DNA of 64,000 nt from Selenomonas sputigena_A (GTDB lineage: Bacteria; Bacillota; Negativicutes; Selenomonadales; Selenomonadaceae), in assembly GCF_051603425.1 (NCBI RefSeq), contig NZ_CP194411.1:1116001-1180000 (forward strand). The letters run 5' to 3'. The notes below the pieces were generated by a model. That model saw only the letters and a program-made list of their open reading frames with translations. It had not been told where the DNA came from and did not search any database. The position numbers and the translations under genes were made by a program. Position 1 is the first letter of the stretch. The number at the start of each line of letters is the position of its first letter. Of this stretch, positions 31,789 to 39,639 are shown one piece after another.

Positions 31789-33290
31789 GTCGCGCCCCAC
31801 ACGGGGCGCGTGGATTGAAATCACTCCTGTTGTTGTCTACGCCTAAAGGCTTATGATGTCGCGCCCCACACGGGGCGCGTGGATTGAAATTCGTACCCGC
31901 TCCCAAACGGCTACTGGGATAACTGTCGCGCCCCACACGGGGCGCGTGGATTGAAATGGTGATGCGCTTGCCATAGAGTTCTATCTTGTCGAGTCGCGCC
32001 CCACACGGGGCGCGTGGATTGAAATCGGGTAGACAACACAACAAAAAAGCAATTCCAGGGTCGCGCCCCACACGGGGCGCGTGGATTGAAATAAGTGCCT
32101 TGATACGTTCTTTGTATGCCGTGATGGTCGCGCCCCACACGGGGCGCGTGGATTGAAATCAGCCTTGCCAGCAGGTTTGGGGCTTGGCAATATGTCGCGC
32201 CCCACACGGGGCGCGTGGATTGAAATCTTTTCGCGACACGCCCTGCTCCGTGTGTTTGCCGTCGCGCCCCACACGGGGCGCGTGGATTGAAATTCGGGGC
32301 ATTTCGCAACGTCATTTCGATTGGATAGTCGCGCCCCACACGGGGCGCGTGGATTGAAATGACAAGTATGGACAAACCTATTTAGACCAGCTTGGTCGCG
32401 CCCCACACGGGGCGCGTGGATTGAAATGATGATTTTGACTTGCTTCTTTTTGTGCTCTTCGTCGCGCCCCACACGGGGCGCGTGGATTGAAATTAGTACC
32501 CCTTGCCTCCTATGGGATAACGCTCAGCGTCGCGCCCCACACGGGGCGCGTGGATTGAAATACAGATGCCGATGCCGCTTTTGAAAAGCTCGTCGCGTCG
32601 CGCCCCACACGGGGCGCGTGGATTGAAATAAACGGCGGCTGCATGACGAGTGAACCTTGGAGAGTCGCGCCCCACACGGGGCGCGTGGATTGAAATAAAG
32701 AGGATGCGCCGCTTGTCGTCGGTGCTCATCGTCGCGCCCCACACGGGGCGCGTGGATTGAAATAATTGTTGTTTGCACGCTCTCCACCTCCCTTGCCGTC
32801 GCGCCCCACACGGGGCGCGTGGATTGAAATCAAATCCCGCAGCCGTGAGGGCATCATTGCTCGGGTCGCGCCCCACGCGGGGCGCGTGGATTGAAATTCG
32901 TCGTAGGCCTTGCGCTGCTTCGGCGTCATCGTCGCGCCCCACGCGGGGCGCGTGGATTGAAATTGTAAACAGCTTCTCGCCGCCCGCGTCCTCGACTGGT
33001 CGCGCCCCACGCGGGGCGCGTGGATTGAAATCGGATGCTGGACGCGCAGGAGCGGGAGATGACGGGTCGCGCCCCACGCGGGGCGCGTGGATTGAAATAA
33101 TCTCGTGGGCGCACCGGCGAGCATTAAGCGCTCGTCGCGCCCCACGCGGGGCGCGTGGATTGAAATTTTAACGGGCTGTCGGTGCGCTACAACATCATCG
33201 GCGGTCGCGCCCCACGCGGGGCGCGTGGATTGAAATGGTGCTGCGTGGGCGGCTCTGCCGCTGACGGTTCGTCGCGCCCCACGCGGGGCG
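31789..33290 (+). CRISPR. type I-C CRISPR array, 22 full repeats plus one truncated
   Basis: Repeats are 33 bp. They begin GTCGCGCCCC, carry a CGCCCC/GGGGCG stem and end with GTGGATTGAAAT. Full repeats start at 31789, 31858, 31925, 31993, 32060, 32127, 32194, 32261, 32328, 32395, 32461, 32529, 32597, 32664, 32731, 32798, 32865, 32931, 32999, 33066, 33134 and 33204. The 23rd (33271) is cut after 20 bases. Spacers are 33-37 bp. Repeats 1-16 have loop ACAC and repeats 17-23 have ACGC: a single block change. The leader and cas2 are on the left, so the newest spacers are leftmost. Several spacers are GC-rich and translate without stops, as expected for phage-gene targets. Confidence 0.98.
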
Positions 33291-33313
33291 TGATACGCAG
33301 ATTAGTGCGACGC
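33271..33313. other. candidate attL: CRISPR repeat joined to prophage end
   Basis: The first 20 bases of the repeat (33271-33290, ending GGGGCG) are followed by TGATACGCAG, not by the rest of the repeat. The serine integrase stop codon lies at 33314, so the junction has the normal int-next-to-att geometry. The missing repeat half (CGTGGATTGAAAT) is expected at the far prophage end. Confidence 0.7.
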
Positions 33314-34657
33314 TCAAAACGCGCGAAATACGGGCCTTGGCGAGCCTCCGGTGAGGCGCACCTGGTCTAAGATACGCGACCAAAACATTTTGCGCAGCTG
33401 CTTGCTCAGATGCTCGTAGCGGTCGATGAGATTATCAGCTGCGACGGTCTCCAAGTAGGCGAGGTTGACTGTCGTGCGTGGGCGCAGGGCGGCGATCTGT
33501 GTGTCGATCTCGGCGTAGCGCACGTCAAACTCGTCGCGCTGAATCAAGCCCTCGACGTAGAGCTCTTTGAGGCGTGCCTGTTTTGTGCGCAGCTCCTCAG
33601 CAGTGACTTGCGCATCGGCATCGTCCTTGCGCGTGAGCTTTTTGACGTCGGCGAGGTACCGCTGCAGCTCAAGCTTGAGCGAGGTCAGCAGAGCCTCCTC
33701 GACATGGTCCTCGCGCCAATAAGTCTTGTGCGGGCAGCCCCTGCCGTGCGTGTGGTCGCGGCAGGTGTAGTAGGTGTATATCTTGTTGTTGAGCTTGCGA
33801 TTGCGCGGCGTCAGCAGACGACCGCACTCCGGGCAGCGCAGGAGCCCCCAAAAGAGATACGTCATTTTACTGCTGGGATTGCGCGTCCGGCCGGCAAAGA
33901 CCTTTTGGGCTTGAGCAAACAGCCCCTCGTCAATCAGCGCCGGACAAAAGCCCTTGATGCCGTAATACTCGCCGAGGTACGCGCGGTTTTGCAGAGCACG
34001 GCCGATGGAGCCCTCCGTTTTGGCGTAGCCGTATTTCTCCCTCAACATTTTAAAGGTACTCAAAACGGTGCGGTGCGTGACAAAATGCTGAAACATCTCG
34101 ATCACCATGGGCACGGCGGGCTCGTCAATGTGGATCCGCTTGTCCTCGCCGATGACGTAACCCAGCGGCATGTGCCCTGTGATGACTCTGCCCTCGCGTA
34201 GGAGCCCCTCGTGGATGTAGCGGACTCTATCGCCGGTCTGATCGCTCTCGTGCTGCGCAAGGGAGAGCTTGAGGTTGAGCATCAAGCGTCCGTTGGTCGT
34301 TGTGGTATTAAAGATCGCCTCTTGCGAGCACTCCCAGAGGACGTTATGCTGGTCTAGGATATCCTGCACGGCATAGTAGTCGTGCACATTTCTAAACCAC
34401 CTGTCTAGGCACTTGAAAATAATGATGTCGATGGTGTCCGCCTGCACGTCCTCTAAGAGGCGCTGCAGGCCTTTGCGACGGCTGAGAGCTTTGCGTGCCG
34501 TCGCGCCCTCGTCGGCGTACAGGCCGACGACGTGGTAGTTATGCCGCTCGGCATACTGGCGCAGGTCATACTCTTGCTCGGCGAGACTGTAGCCGTGGCG
34601 TGCCTGTTCATCTGTTGATACGCGGATGTAGAGCGCCGCGCGTTTTTTTGTGGCCAT
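33314..34657 (-). CDS. int: large serine recombinase (phage integrase)
   Basis: Site-specific integrase of 447 residues. The start at ATG 34657 follows GGAGGTG. The resolvase-like catalytic domain is residues 1-~150 (AALYIRVSTDEQARHGYSLA; nucleophile Ser14; later FKCLDRWFRN). The recombinase domain follows (GHMPLGYVIGEDKRI). The zinc-ribbon domain is near 290-330 (CPECGRLLTP, then CRDHTHGRGCPH), and a coiled-coil-like C-terminus ends the protein. It lies 24 bp from the truncated CRISPR repeat. Its ribosome site is inside a hairpin (34665-34700). Confidence 0.95.
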   Translation of the reverse strand: MATKKRAALYIRVSTDEQARHGYSLAEQEYDLRQYAERHNYHVVGLYADEGATARKALSRRKGLQRLLEDVQADTIDIIIFKCLDRWFRNVHDYYAVQDILDQHNVLWECSQEAIFNTTTTNGRLMLNLKLSLAQHESDQTGDRVRYIHEGLLREGRVITGHMPLGYVIGEDKRIHIDEPAVPMVIEMFQHFVTHRTVLSTFKMLREKYGYAKTEGSIGRALQNRAYLGEYYGIKGFCPALIDEGLFAQAQKVFAGRTRNPSSKMTYLFWGLLRCPECGRLLTPRNRKLNNKIYTYYTCRDHTHGRGCPHKTYWREDHVEEALLTSLKLELQRYLADVKKLTRKDDADAQVTAEELRTKQARLKELYVEGLIQRDEFDVRYAEIDTQIAALRPRTTVNLAYLETVAADNLIDRYEHLSKQLRKMFWSRILDQVRLTGGSPRPVFRAF

Positions 34658-34664
34658 AAAAAAT

Positions 34665-34700
34665 ACACCTCCGGGGCAGTGGTAATAGACCCCGAGGTGT
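34665..34700 (-). promoter_or_regulatory. hairpin hiding the integrase ribosome-binding site
   Basis: On the mRNA strand ACACCTCGGGG pairs with CCCCGGAGGTGT (one bulged base); the second arm contains the GGAGGTG used by the integrase. This predicts translation control of integrase. Confidence 0.6.
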
Positions 34701-34746
34701 GATATACTTTTGCTTGGATTGGCGAGTATATCCCTCGGGATTGCTT

Positions 34747-34797
34747 GCTTCTGCCGCTCATTGTGTTGGCGCACGGTGGGCGGCTTTTTAATTTGAT
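34747..34797. repeat. ~50-bp direct repeat, left of the DUF3644 gene
   Basis: Begins GCTTCTGCCGCTCATTGTGT and ends GGGCGGCTTTTTAATTTG. It is about 85% identical to 35950-35998. Each copy can fold as a terminator (GCCGC..GGCGGC then T5). The pair brackets the HEPN-like gene. Confidence 0.75.
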
Positions 34798-34878
34798 TTT
34801 TGTATCGCTTTGTGCGATAATAAGCGTGTAGGAGCTGACTTGTGAAGGATAAGGCTGGGTTCCCGAATGGGAGTAGGC

Positions 34879-35919
34879 TTAAGGCTTAGAATCCTTTGCC
34901 CCTGGGGTTGGCTTCCCTACTTTGGATTTAAGGCTCTGGACGATGTGTTCAGGGTCTTTTTTGATCTGCTCCACAATCAAATTGATAGCTTTATCGCTGT
35001 ATGAATAGTTTGGATTTGTGTTTCGATCATAGACGTAGCAGAGACTAGGGTCGCCTTTCAGATCATAAAACTTGACGAAAAGGTTGAAGACGAACGCATT
35101 GAACGTGTGTCGTTTGCTTTCGTCTGCTGTAAATGGATTTACAAAGGGGATGTTATCTTTCTCAATGACCGCTTGTATACGCTCTAGACATTCTCGCCTA
35201 CGATAGGGGCATGATTTTTGCATGTCGTGGCGTTCTTTCAAAATGAAGGCAGCGTGTTCAGCGTTCTTTGAGATAGAGAAACTGGCAGCGGCTTGACCTT
35301 GCTTTTTCGTTATATAGAAATCGTGTTTAACTGGAATGGCAAAATTAGTATTATCCACTGTGTTGATTGTTCTGCCGATTGATGACATGATTGTCAGAAT
35401 GTGTTCAGCCAAGCTGTCTGGGTATCTGGCGCGTATGGAATCCTCTGTTACTTCTTCCATTCTTACAGAAAGCGTAAGAAAGTTGCTGCCTAGTTTATCG
35501 GTGATGTCGATATGGAAAAATTGTAGTAGTTTGTTCATATAGTTGATGACGCAGGATTGAAATAGTGGTACATATATTTGCTCATATTCCTCTGTGATGA
35601 AATGTGTGCTTATGTTGCGCAAGTCGATAATTTTTTCAAGATTGATCCGCAGAGGATCTTTGTCGTTTGTGAATACTTCTTTAATGCAGGCGTTCAGCGA
35701 CTTTGTGCGTGGCTTATCGTCTTTGTAATAAATAGCATCTTCGCCACAAGATTGCATGATGTGGGCTTTGAGCAATAGCTCCCACGCGTTGCAGATAAAG
35801 AAGCTGAATCCTTCGACTCTGTAACGAATGGTGGGTTTATTGTAAAGTTCGATCGCGACAATAAAAGCCTCTTGGCTTTTTCCGAGAAGTTTTTGTGTCA
35901 AGGTCATTTCGTTACTGTG
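34879..35919 (-). CDS. DUF3644 protein with a HEPN-type RNase motif
   Basis: 346 residues from GTG 35919, 7 bases after AGGAG; ATG 35904-35907 is a later option. The region VEGFSFFICNAWELLLKAHI (near 37-55) and LEKIIDLRNISTHFITEEY (near 95-113) match the DUF3644 family. RNISTH (Arg102-His107) fits the Rx4-6H active site of HEPN ribonucleases, with the usual polar residue after Arg. HEPN proteins often act in abortive infection. It lies next to the integrase on the lysogeny strand, a common place for superinfection-exclusion genes, and is bracketed by direct repeats. The family call is good; the nuclease and defence roles are inferred. Confidence 0.78.
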   Translation of the reverse strand, partial: HSNEMTLTQKLLGKSQEAFIVAIELYNKPTIRYRVEGFSFFICNAWELLLKAHIMQSCGEDAIYYKDDKPRTKSLNACIKEVFTNDKDPLRINLEKIIDLRNISTHFITEEYEQIYVPLFQSCVINYMNKLLQFFHIDITDKLGSNFLTLSVRMEEVTEDSIRARYPDSLAEHILTIMSSIGRTINTVDNTNFAIPVKHDFYITKKQGQAAASFSISKNAEHAAFILKERHDMQKSCPYRRRECLERIQAVIEKDNIPFVNPFTADESKRHTFNAFVFNLFVKFYDLKGDPSLCYVYDRNTNPNYSYSDKAINLIVEQIKKDPEHIVQSLKSKVGKPTPGAKDSKP

Positions 35920-35949
35920 CACTATCTCGCTCCTCTGATTATGACATCT

Positions 35950-35998
35950 GCTTCTGCCGCGCATCGTGTTGGTAACACGGCGGGCGGCTTTTTATTTG
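35950..35998. repeat. ~50-bp direct repeat, right of the DUF3644 gene
   Basis: Second copy of 34747-34797, beginning GCTTCTGCCGCGCATCGTGT and ending GGGCGGCTTTTTATTTG. Confidence 0.75.
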
Positions 35999-36049
35999 TC
36001 GGCGTCCTCAGTTTAATTGAGGGTGTTGTGTTATATACATCTAAAACGA

Positions 36050-36083
36050 ATAACCTCTGTGCCTAGGTTAGCACAGAGGTTAT
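36050..36083 (-). terminator. 13-bp perfect hairpin, probable minus-strand terminator
   Basis: ATAACCTCTGTGC and its complement around CTAGGTTA; on the minus strand it is followed by TCGTTTTAG. Confidence 0.55.
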
Positions 36084-36232
36084 CGTTGGTTTGGGGGTAC
36101 GGTAGAACCGATTCCCAAATCGCTCTGCGCTTATTATAGCATATTCCTGTGATATTGGAAAGAGGAGGGCATATAAAATTTATTTACTGCCCTTATGATA
36201 ATCCCGCCGCAGCCGTCTCTCCGCCCGTGCAA

Positions 36233-36388
36233 TCACTCTAAATCGTGCAGATACGCGACGGCTTTGCCCAAGATGCGGATGTCATCGCAGTCGCCTTTGT
36301 GATATACCATGGGCTTGTACTTGGGGTTGGATGATACAAGGGTGACTTTTTTTGTTTTGTTGGCACGCTCAGTTAAATTGCGGGTGCG
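36233..36388 (-). pseudogene. C-terminal remnant of an S24 (LexA/CI-like) repressor
   Basis: About 50 codons ending in TGA at 36233 read NLTERANKTKKVTLVSSN, then PKYKPMVYHKGDCDDIRIL and GKAVAYLHDLE. The NPKY and D-IRILGK-V strings are the end of S24 peptidase domains. A stop codon lies directly upstream (36389-36391), and no N-terminal part is found. The intact phage repressor is at 37740-38420 and ends differently, so this is left from another repressor. Confidence 0.8.
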
Positions 36389-36426
36389 TTATATCGGCTG
36401 TCTAATGACAGGAAGCGCTTGGCGAT

Positions 36427-36933
36427 TTAATCATTGGCATAAGCATTCTTCATAAGCAGATCTTTGTGCGCAGATGCATAACTGCGAATCGTATTAAGTA
36501 CGAGCTCATCCCAGGATTCAGGAACAATCGTATGCACAAAAGCTGCACCATCCTCGCTATAAATAACCTCATTTCTGGCATCGTAAAATACTACTGTATA
36601 GCAAGTTATGGTCTTATCAGATAGTGATATAGTTTCCAAGGATTTACTAGATCGTACGTCATAGAAGTTTTCATCATTGAGAAGGTTTACCAGTTTCTCT
36701 GCACCCTCTGGCGTATATACTACTTTTTTCCAATACGTAATTTGATTAGTGTCGACGGAGCTTGCCCTATTCAGATAATCATGATTTAATTCATACTTGA
36801 TGCTTTCTGAATCAAAAAAATATCCGGTTTCAGCATCAGAATCTATCCACTCCCATGTTGCAGCATGAACCAAACTTACAGATAAAGATGTGATAAAGAA
36901 CAAGGGTAATAGAAAGAGAAAAATGTTTTTCAT
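36427..36933 (-). CDS. secreted protein, surface-adhesin-E-like
   Basis: 168 residues with a clear signal peptide (NIFLFLLPLFFITSLSVSLV, cleavage near VHA-ATW). The mature part starts WEWIDSDAETGYFFDSESI and continues ITYWKKVVYTPEGAEKLVN, like small exported proteins of the adhesin-E group. TAAGGAGAT precedes the ATG. It lies in the lysogeny region on the same strand as the repressor, so it may be expressed from the prophage as a lysogenic-conversion gene. The role is unknown. Confidence 0.75.
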   Translation of the reverse strand: MKNIFLFLLPLFFITSLSVSLVHAATWEWIDSDAETGYFFDSESIKYELNHDYLNRASSVDTNQITYWKKVVYTPEGAEKLVNLLNDENFYDVRSSKSLETISLSDKTITCYTVVFYDARNEVIYSEDGAAFVHTIVPESWDELVLNTIRSYASAHKDLLMKNAYAND

Positions 36934-36954
36934 GATACGTATCTCCTTACTGTA

Positions 36955-37713
36955 TTATATTTGTTTGGTAAGATAGACTCTATTCTTTATGTTGACGCGT
37001 TTGAAAAAGCCGAAATTGCTCCAAACATAAAATATCCAAGTGGGATCGCCGACATCTGAGCAGAAAGTGAGGAAATCTTTTTTTAATTCGACTTGTTTAT
37101 AAGTCTGCGACTGTTTTAATTGTTGATAAAAGCTCCTAAATTTATGAAGCCTAGCATAGGCAGATGCGATTCTGTCTGCAGGATATTTGTTCAAGGTGAG
37201 TTTTTCCATACAACGAGATAAGTTACCCAAAGTTACTTCATCAAAAATTATTGGTGCAAGATCTAGTAGTATATCGAAAGAGGTAACTTGTAAATCTTTA
37301 TGGTTTGTATCGTTTGGGTCGACTAACGACCAAGCCATAAAAATTCGTTCGTCAAGAGAAAGCATTTCGAGAGCATCTTGGTAGATTTCCCTACTGCCGG
37401 CACCGTCATACTTTATTTTTTGTGACAGCCGTGACCGTGTAAGATGAAGCTCTTCATGAATCATCCAATGCCCGCATTCAGGGCATCGCATGGTATCGGC
37501 AATGGCTTCGTTTTGTGCGGGTATGTAGCGAAGCCGATGAGATAGGCAGTTTCTATTGGTGCAACAAAAAACGCCTGTGGGATTTGCTGTGTATCCTGTT
37601 AAATCAGATGTTTCGATAATACGAACCTCTTCCTTAGAAAAGTAGCCCGTTTGCACACCGTTCGAAGGATTTATTGTGCGAGAACGCTTAAAGATAAAGT
37701 CAAGTAGTCCCAT
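36955..37713 (-). CDS. unknown prophage protein with zinc-ribbon-like Cys pairs
   Basis: Not recognised. It has 252 residues from ATG 37713 after TCAGGAGAC. The N-terminal third has CCTNRNC and CPECGHWMIHEELH, a probable zinc site. The remainder is helical and mostly charged, without membrane segments. It sits between the repressor and the secreted protein on the lysogeny strand. The DNA here is clearly AT-richer than the phage early genes. Confidence 0.7.
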   Translation of the reverse strand: MGLLDFIFKRSRTINPSNGVQTGYFSKEEVRIIETSDLTGYTANPTGVFCCTNRNCLSHRLRYIPAQNEAIADTMRCPECGHWMIHEELHLTRSRLSQKIKYDGAGSREIYQDALEMLSLDERIFMAWSLVDPNDTNHKDLQVTSFDILLDLAPIIFDEVTLGNLSRCMEKLTLNKYPADRIASAYARLHKFRSFYQQLKQSQTYKQVELKKDFLTFCSDVGDPTWIFYVWSNFGFFKRVNIKNRVYLTKQI

Positions 37714-37739
37714 GATGGCGTCTCCTGATGTCAGTGTTT

Positions 37740-38420
37740 TTACAACGTCACGTTATACATAACAACCTTACCGACAAGCTGTAAGTCCTCACAGTCCCTG
37801 TAACTAAAAACAATGTCGCGGTAGGACATATCGCTGCTGTCGGGACGGAAGATGAACTCCTGGTGCTCTTTATCATTGAAAAAACGCTTGACAGTGTAAT
37901 CACCGTTATTGCTGACAACCACAATATCGCCATTCTTGATTTGCGATAGTTCGATTTTTGTGAGTACGGCGATAATTGCGCCATTACGAATAACGTTGTT
38001 CATGCTCTCTCCGTTGACGGGCATGAGGAGAATGTTTTTATTGCGCGCATATCGTCCAAGCATACAATCGGGAACAGTCACGAGCGGTAGAGCGGTCAGT
38101 CCTTCGATGGTGGTGAGACTTCCTGCAGCAACTGAAGCGGGCACATAACGATAGGGAGCGGATGGGAGGGCACTGGGTTCTTCCGAGGGATTGTCTTCCA
38201 GAAAATAGCTTTTCCCTACATCAAAGTAATCGGCTATTTGTTGGATAAGCCCCATTGTTCGTGGCATAGATTTTCCCAACACCCATTTCCCTACGGTGCT
38301 TTCGGAAACATTGAGGATTTTTGCTAATTCATTTTGATTTAAATCGTGCTCTTTAAGCATTTTTCTAAGGCGTTCGCTAAATAGATCACGCGCTTTTAGC
38401 GTCTTGTCAGATAGAGACAT
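37740..38420 (-). CDS. CI-like phage repressor (HTH + S24 peptidase)
   Basis: Master repressor of lysogeny, 226 residues. The N-terminal XRE helix-turn-helix is residues ~14-70 (LNQNELAKILNVSESTVGKW). The S24 self-cleavage domain is C-terminal: the likely cut site is in SVAAGSLTTIEG, the nucleophile Ser in MPVNGESMNNVIRNG and the general-base Lys in GDYTVKRFF. Cleavage after DNA damage would induce the phage. TGGAGGTG precedes the ATG. It is transcribed from a promoter that overlaps one of the 15-bp operators. Confidence 0.93.
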   Translation of the reverse strand: MSLSDKTLKARDLFSERLRKMLKEHDLNQNELAKILNVSESTVGKWVLGKSMPRTMGLIQQIADYFDVGKSYFLEDNPSEEPSALPSAPYRYVPASVAAGSLTTIEGLTALPLVTVPDCMLGRYARNKNILLMPVNGESMNNVIRNGAIIAVLTKIELSQIKNGDIVVVSNNGDYTVKRFFNDKEHQEFIFRPDSSDMSYRDIVFSYRDCEDLQLVGKVVMYNVTL

Positions 38421-38443
38421 CGCTTGTACACCTCCATAGCCTA

Positions 38444-38530
38444 AGTATAGAATAAAATTCTAGTTTTTGCAATATAAATATAAAAATATAGAAAAAAATT
38501 CTTGATACTAGAATTTAATTCTATTATACT
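38444..38530. promoter_or_regulatory. CI/Cro genetic switch: two divergent promoters and three operators
   Basis: Operators share TAGAAT-NNN-ATTCTA: O1 38448-38462, O2 38489-38503 (imperfect) and O3 38509-38523. Leftward promoter: TTGCAA, 17 bp, TATACT (minus strand, 38472 to 38444), with O1 in its spacer. Rightward promoter: TTGATA (38502-38507), 17 bp, TATACT (38525-38530), with O3 in its spacer. This is a compact lambda-like switch. Confidence 0.85.
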
Positions 38531-38561
38531 GATATCAGAAAAGAAACGGGAGGTGATTATA

Positions 38562-38759
38562 TTGTTCCCCAAGATATCCCTGAAAGCAGCTCGTGTAAAC
38601 GCGAATCTCACGTTATTGGAAGCTGCAAAGCTTTTGGGAGTGGGAAAAGACACTCTTATAAAGTGGGAACGTAATCCAGATCGCGTTCAACCACGATATC
38701 AAAAACGCATATCTAAGGTGTATGAAATGCCTATCGATGTGATTTTTTTTGGGATCTGA
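38562..38759 (+). CDS. Cro-like HTH protein
   Basis: 65-residue XRE-type DNA-binding protein, divergent from the repressor. The start is TTG 38562 behind GGGAGGTG; the open frame further upstream overlaps the promoter. The HTH reads LTLLEAAKLLGVGKDTLIKW. It would compete with CI for the same operators and commit to lytic growth. Confidence 0.85.
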   Translation: MFPKISLKAARVNANLTLLEAAKLLGVGKDTLIKWERNPDRVQPRYQKRISKVYEMPIDVIFFGI

Positions 38760-38760
38760 C

Positions 38761-38775
38761 TAGAATCTAATTCTA
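38761..38775. promoter_or_regulatory. fourth 15-bp operator, after cro
   Basis: TAGAATCTAATTCTA, a perfect match to the switch consensus, directly after the cro stop and before the next early gene. Confidence 0.75.
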
Positions 38776-38827
38776 TATCATCACCCTCGCGATCCAGCGG
38801 GGGCGGCGCAGAGAGGAGAGAAGTGCG

Positions 38828-39046
38828 ATGAAATCCGAAAAAATCTATCGGCTTGAGAATGCGAGCATAACAAAAGCCCTGCGCGTTGCGTTCGTGCAGG
38901 GCGAGGGGACACAGGAGAGTCCATGTCGGCTGATGTGGCGGTTTTATTTGCCGGATGGTCGCTATGTTGGCGAGATTCCAGCAGACGGTCAGGATGACAC
39001 GAAGTCAGAGGCATCGCCAGCGACGTATTCGGCGACGATGAGATGA
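38828..39046 (+). CDS. small early phage protein, unknown
   Basis: 72 residues from ATG 38828 behind AGAGGAGAG. It reads SITKALRVAFVQGEGTQESP, then LMWRFYLPDGRYVGEIPADG. No family is recognised. Its last 58 bases overlap the end of the antisense DUF4145 gene. It directly follows an operator. Confidence 0.6.
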   Translation: MKSEKIYRLENASITKALRVAFVQGEGTQESPCRLMWRFYLPDGRYVGEIPADGQDDTKSEASPATYSATMR

Positions 39047-39639
39047 CACAGCGCCAACATGAATTTCTTCATCTCAGGGATATTGTAGTCGGGATGTTTT
39101 TGAACGGCGTGGGTTTGGTCATTGCCAATCCATGATATAGCCTTCGCCAAGTTTCGTATTTTTTCAAAAGGGATTCGAGCGATGGAACGCCCGAGGGGTT
39201 CGTTCAATATTTCTTCTTCCTTATCAGGAGATTGTTGGATGAGGTACTGTTTTACCAGTATTTCAAGGGCTTTACGGTACGCCATGCCACAGATTTTGTC
39301 TAAGCCACCGATCTCGGCAACAGATGCCTGCTCGTAGATTTGATAAAAGTCCGGATAGTGCTGCTTTATCTCAGGCGGGATAGGCAGGGGTGGCAAACGG
39401 AAGGGCGGCTTTGGAGCCCTTTGTGAAGATAATTCTCCCCAATTGTTCTGATGGATTATGTGAAGCGATAAGAATAGGTGTTTGCATACAGGACAGGCAA
39501 GGATGAATCCAAATTCATTCCCTTCGGCAGCCCTTGTTTTTGCGAGCAGAAGTGGAGAGATTCCCTTATTGCACCACGGACAAATATCTGGAAGTTCAAA
39601 CAGGCACTCTTCATCGTCGATCATTAATTTTTCTATCAT
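38989..39639 (-). CDS. DUF4145 protein
   Basis: 216 residues on the minus strand within the rightward early operon. Residues 18-60 carry two CxxC pairs (ICPWCNKG and ACPVCKH), a zinc finger. Residues ~110-205 are the helical DUF4145 domain (VAEIGGLDKICGMAYRKALE, then AKAISWIGNDQTHAV). GAAAGGAGATA precedes the ATG. DUF4145 domains are common in restriction- and defence-linked proteins but are not themselves proven enzymes. Being opposite to the operon, it is probably an inserted accessory gene expressed in the lysogen. Confidence 0.78.
   Translation of the reverse strand: MIEKLMIDDEECLFELPDICPWCNKGISPLLLAKTRAAEGNEFGFILACPVCKHLFLSLHIIHQNNWGELSSQRAPKPPFRLPPLPIPPEIKQHYPDFYQIYEQASVAEIGGLDKICGMAYRKALEILVKQYLIQQSPDKEEEILNEPLGRSIARIPFEKIRNLAKAISWIGNDQTHAVQKHPDYNIPEMKKFMLALCHLIVAEYVAGDASDFVSS

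Larger units (their letters stand above)
35920..36426. other. 507-bp region with repeat, hairpin and a repressor remnant
   Basis: No intact gene. From left to right: the second copy of the 50-bp repeat, a 13-bp perfect hairpin (36050-36083), and the remnant of an S24-type repressor (36233-36388). CTCAGTT(T/A)AATTG(A/C)GGGTG..GTTATAT occurs at ~36008 and again at ~36368, a second pair of short direct repeats. Confidence 0.6.

Noticed and set aside
31766..33145. Several minus-strand ORFs with repeated FNPRAPCGAR or ISIHAPRVGRD peptides
   Set aside because: These are translations of the CRISPR repeats, not proteins.
31789..33270. Self-targeting spacer against the resident prophage
   Set aside because: I compared spacers by eye with the prophage genes and saw no match; this was not exhaustive, so I do not claim either way.
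33314..34657. Integrase as a small resolvase of an IS607-like or conjugative element
   Set aside because: The length, zinc ribbon and the following lysogeny switch and terminase genes fit a phage serine integrase better.
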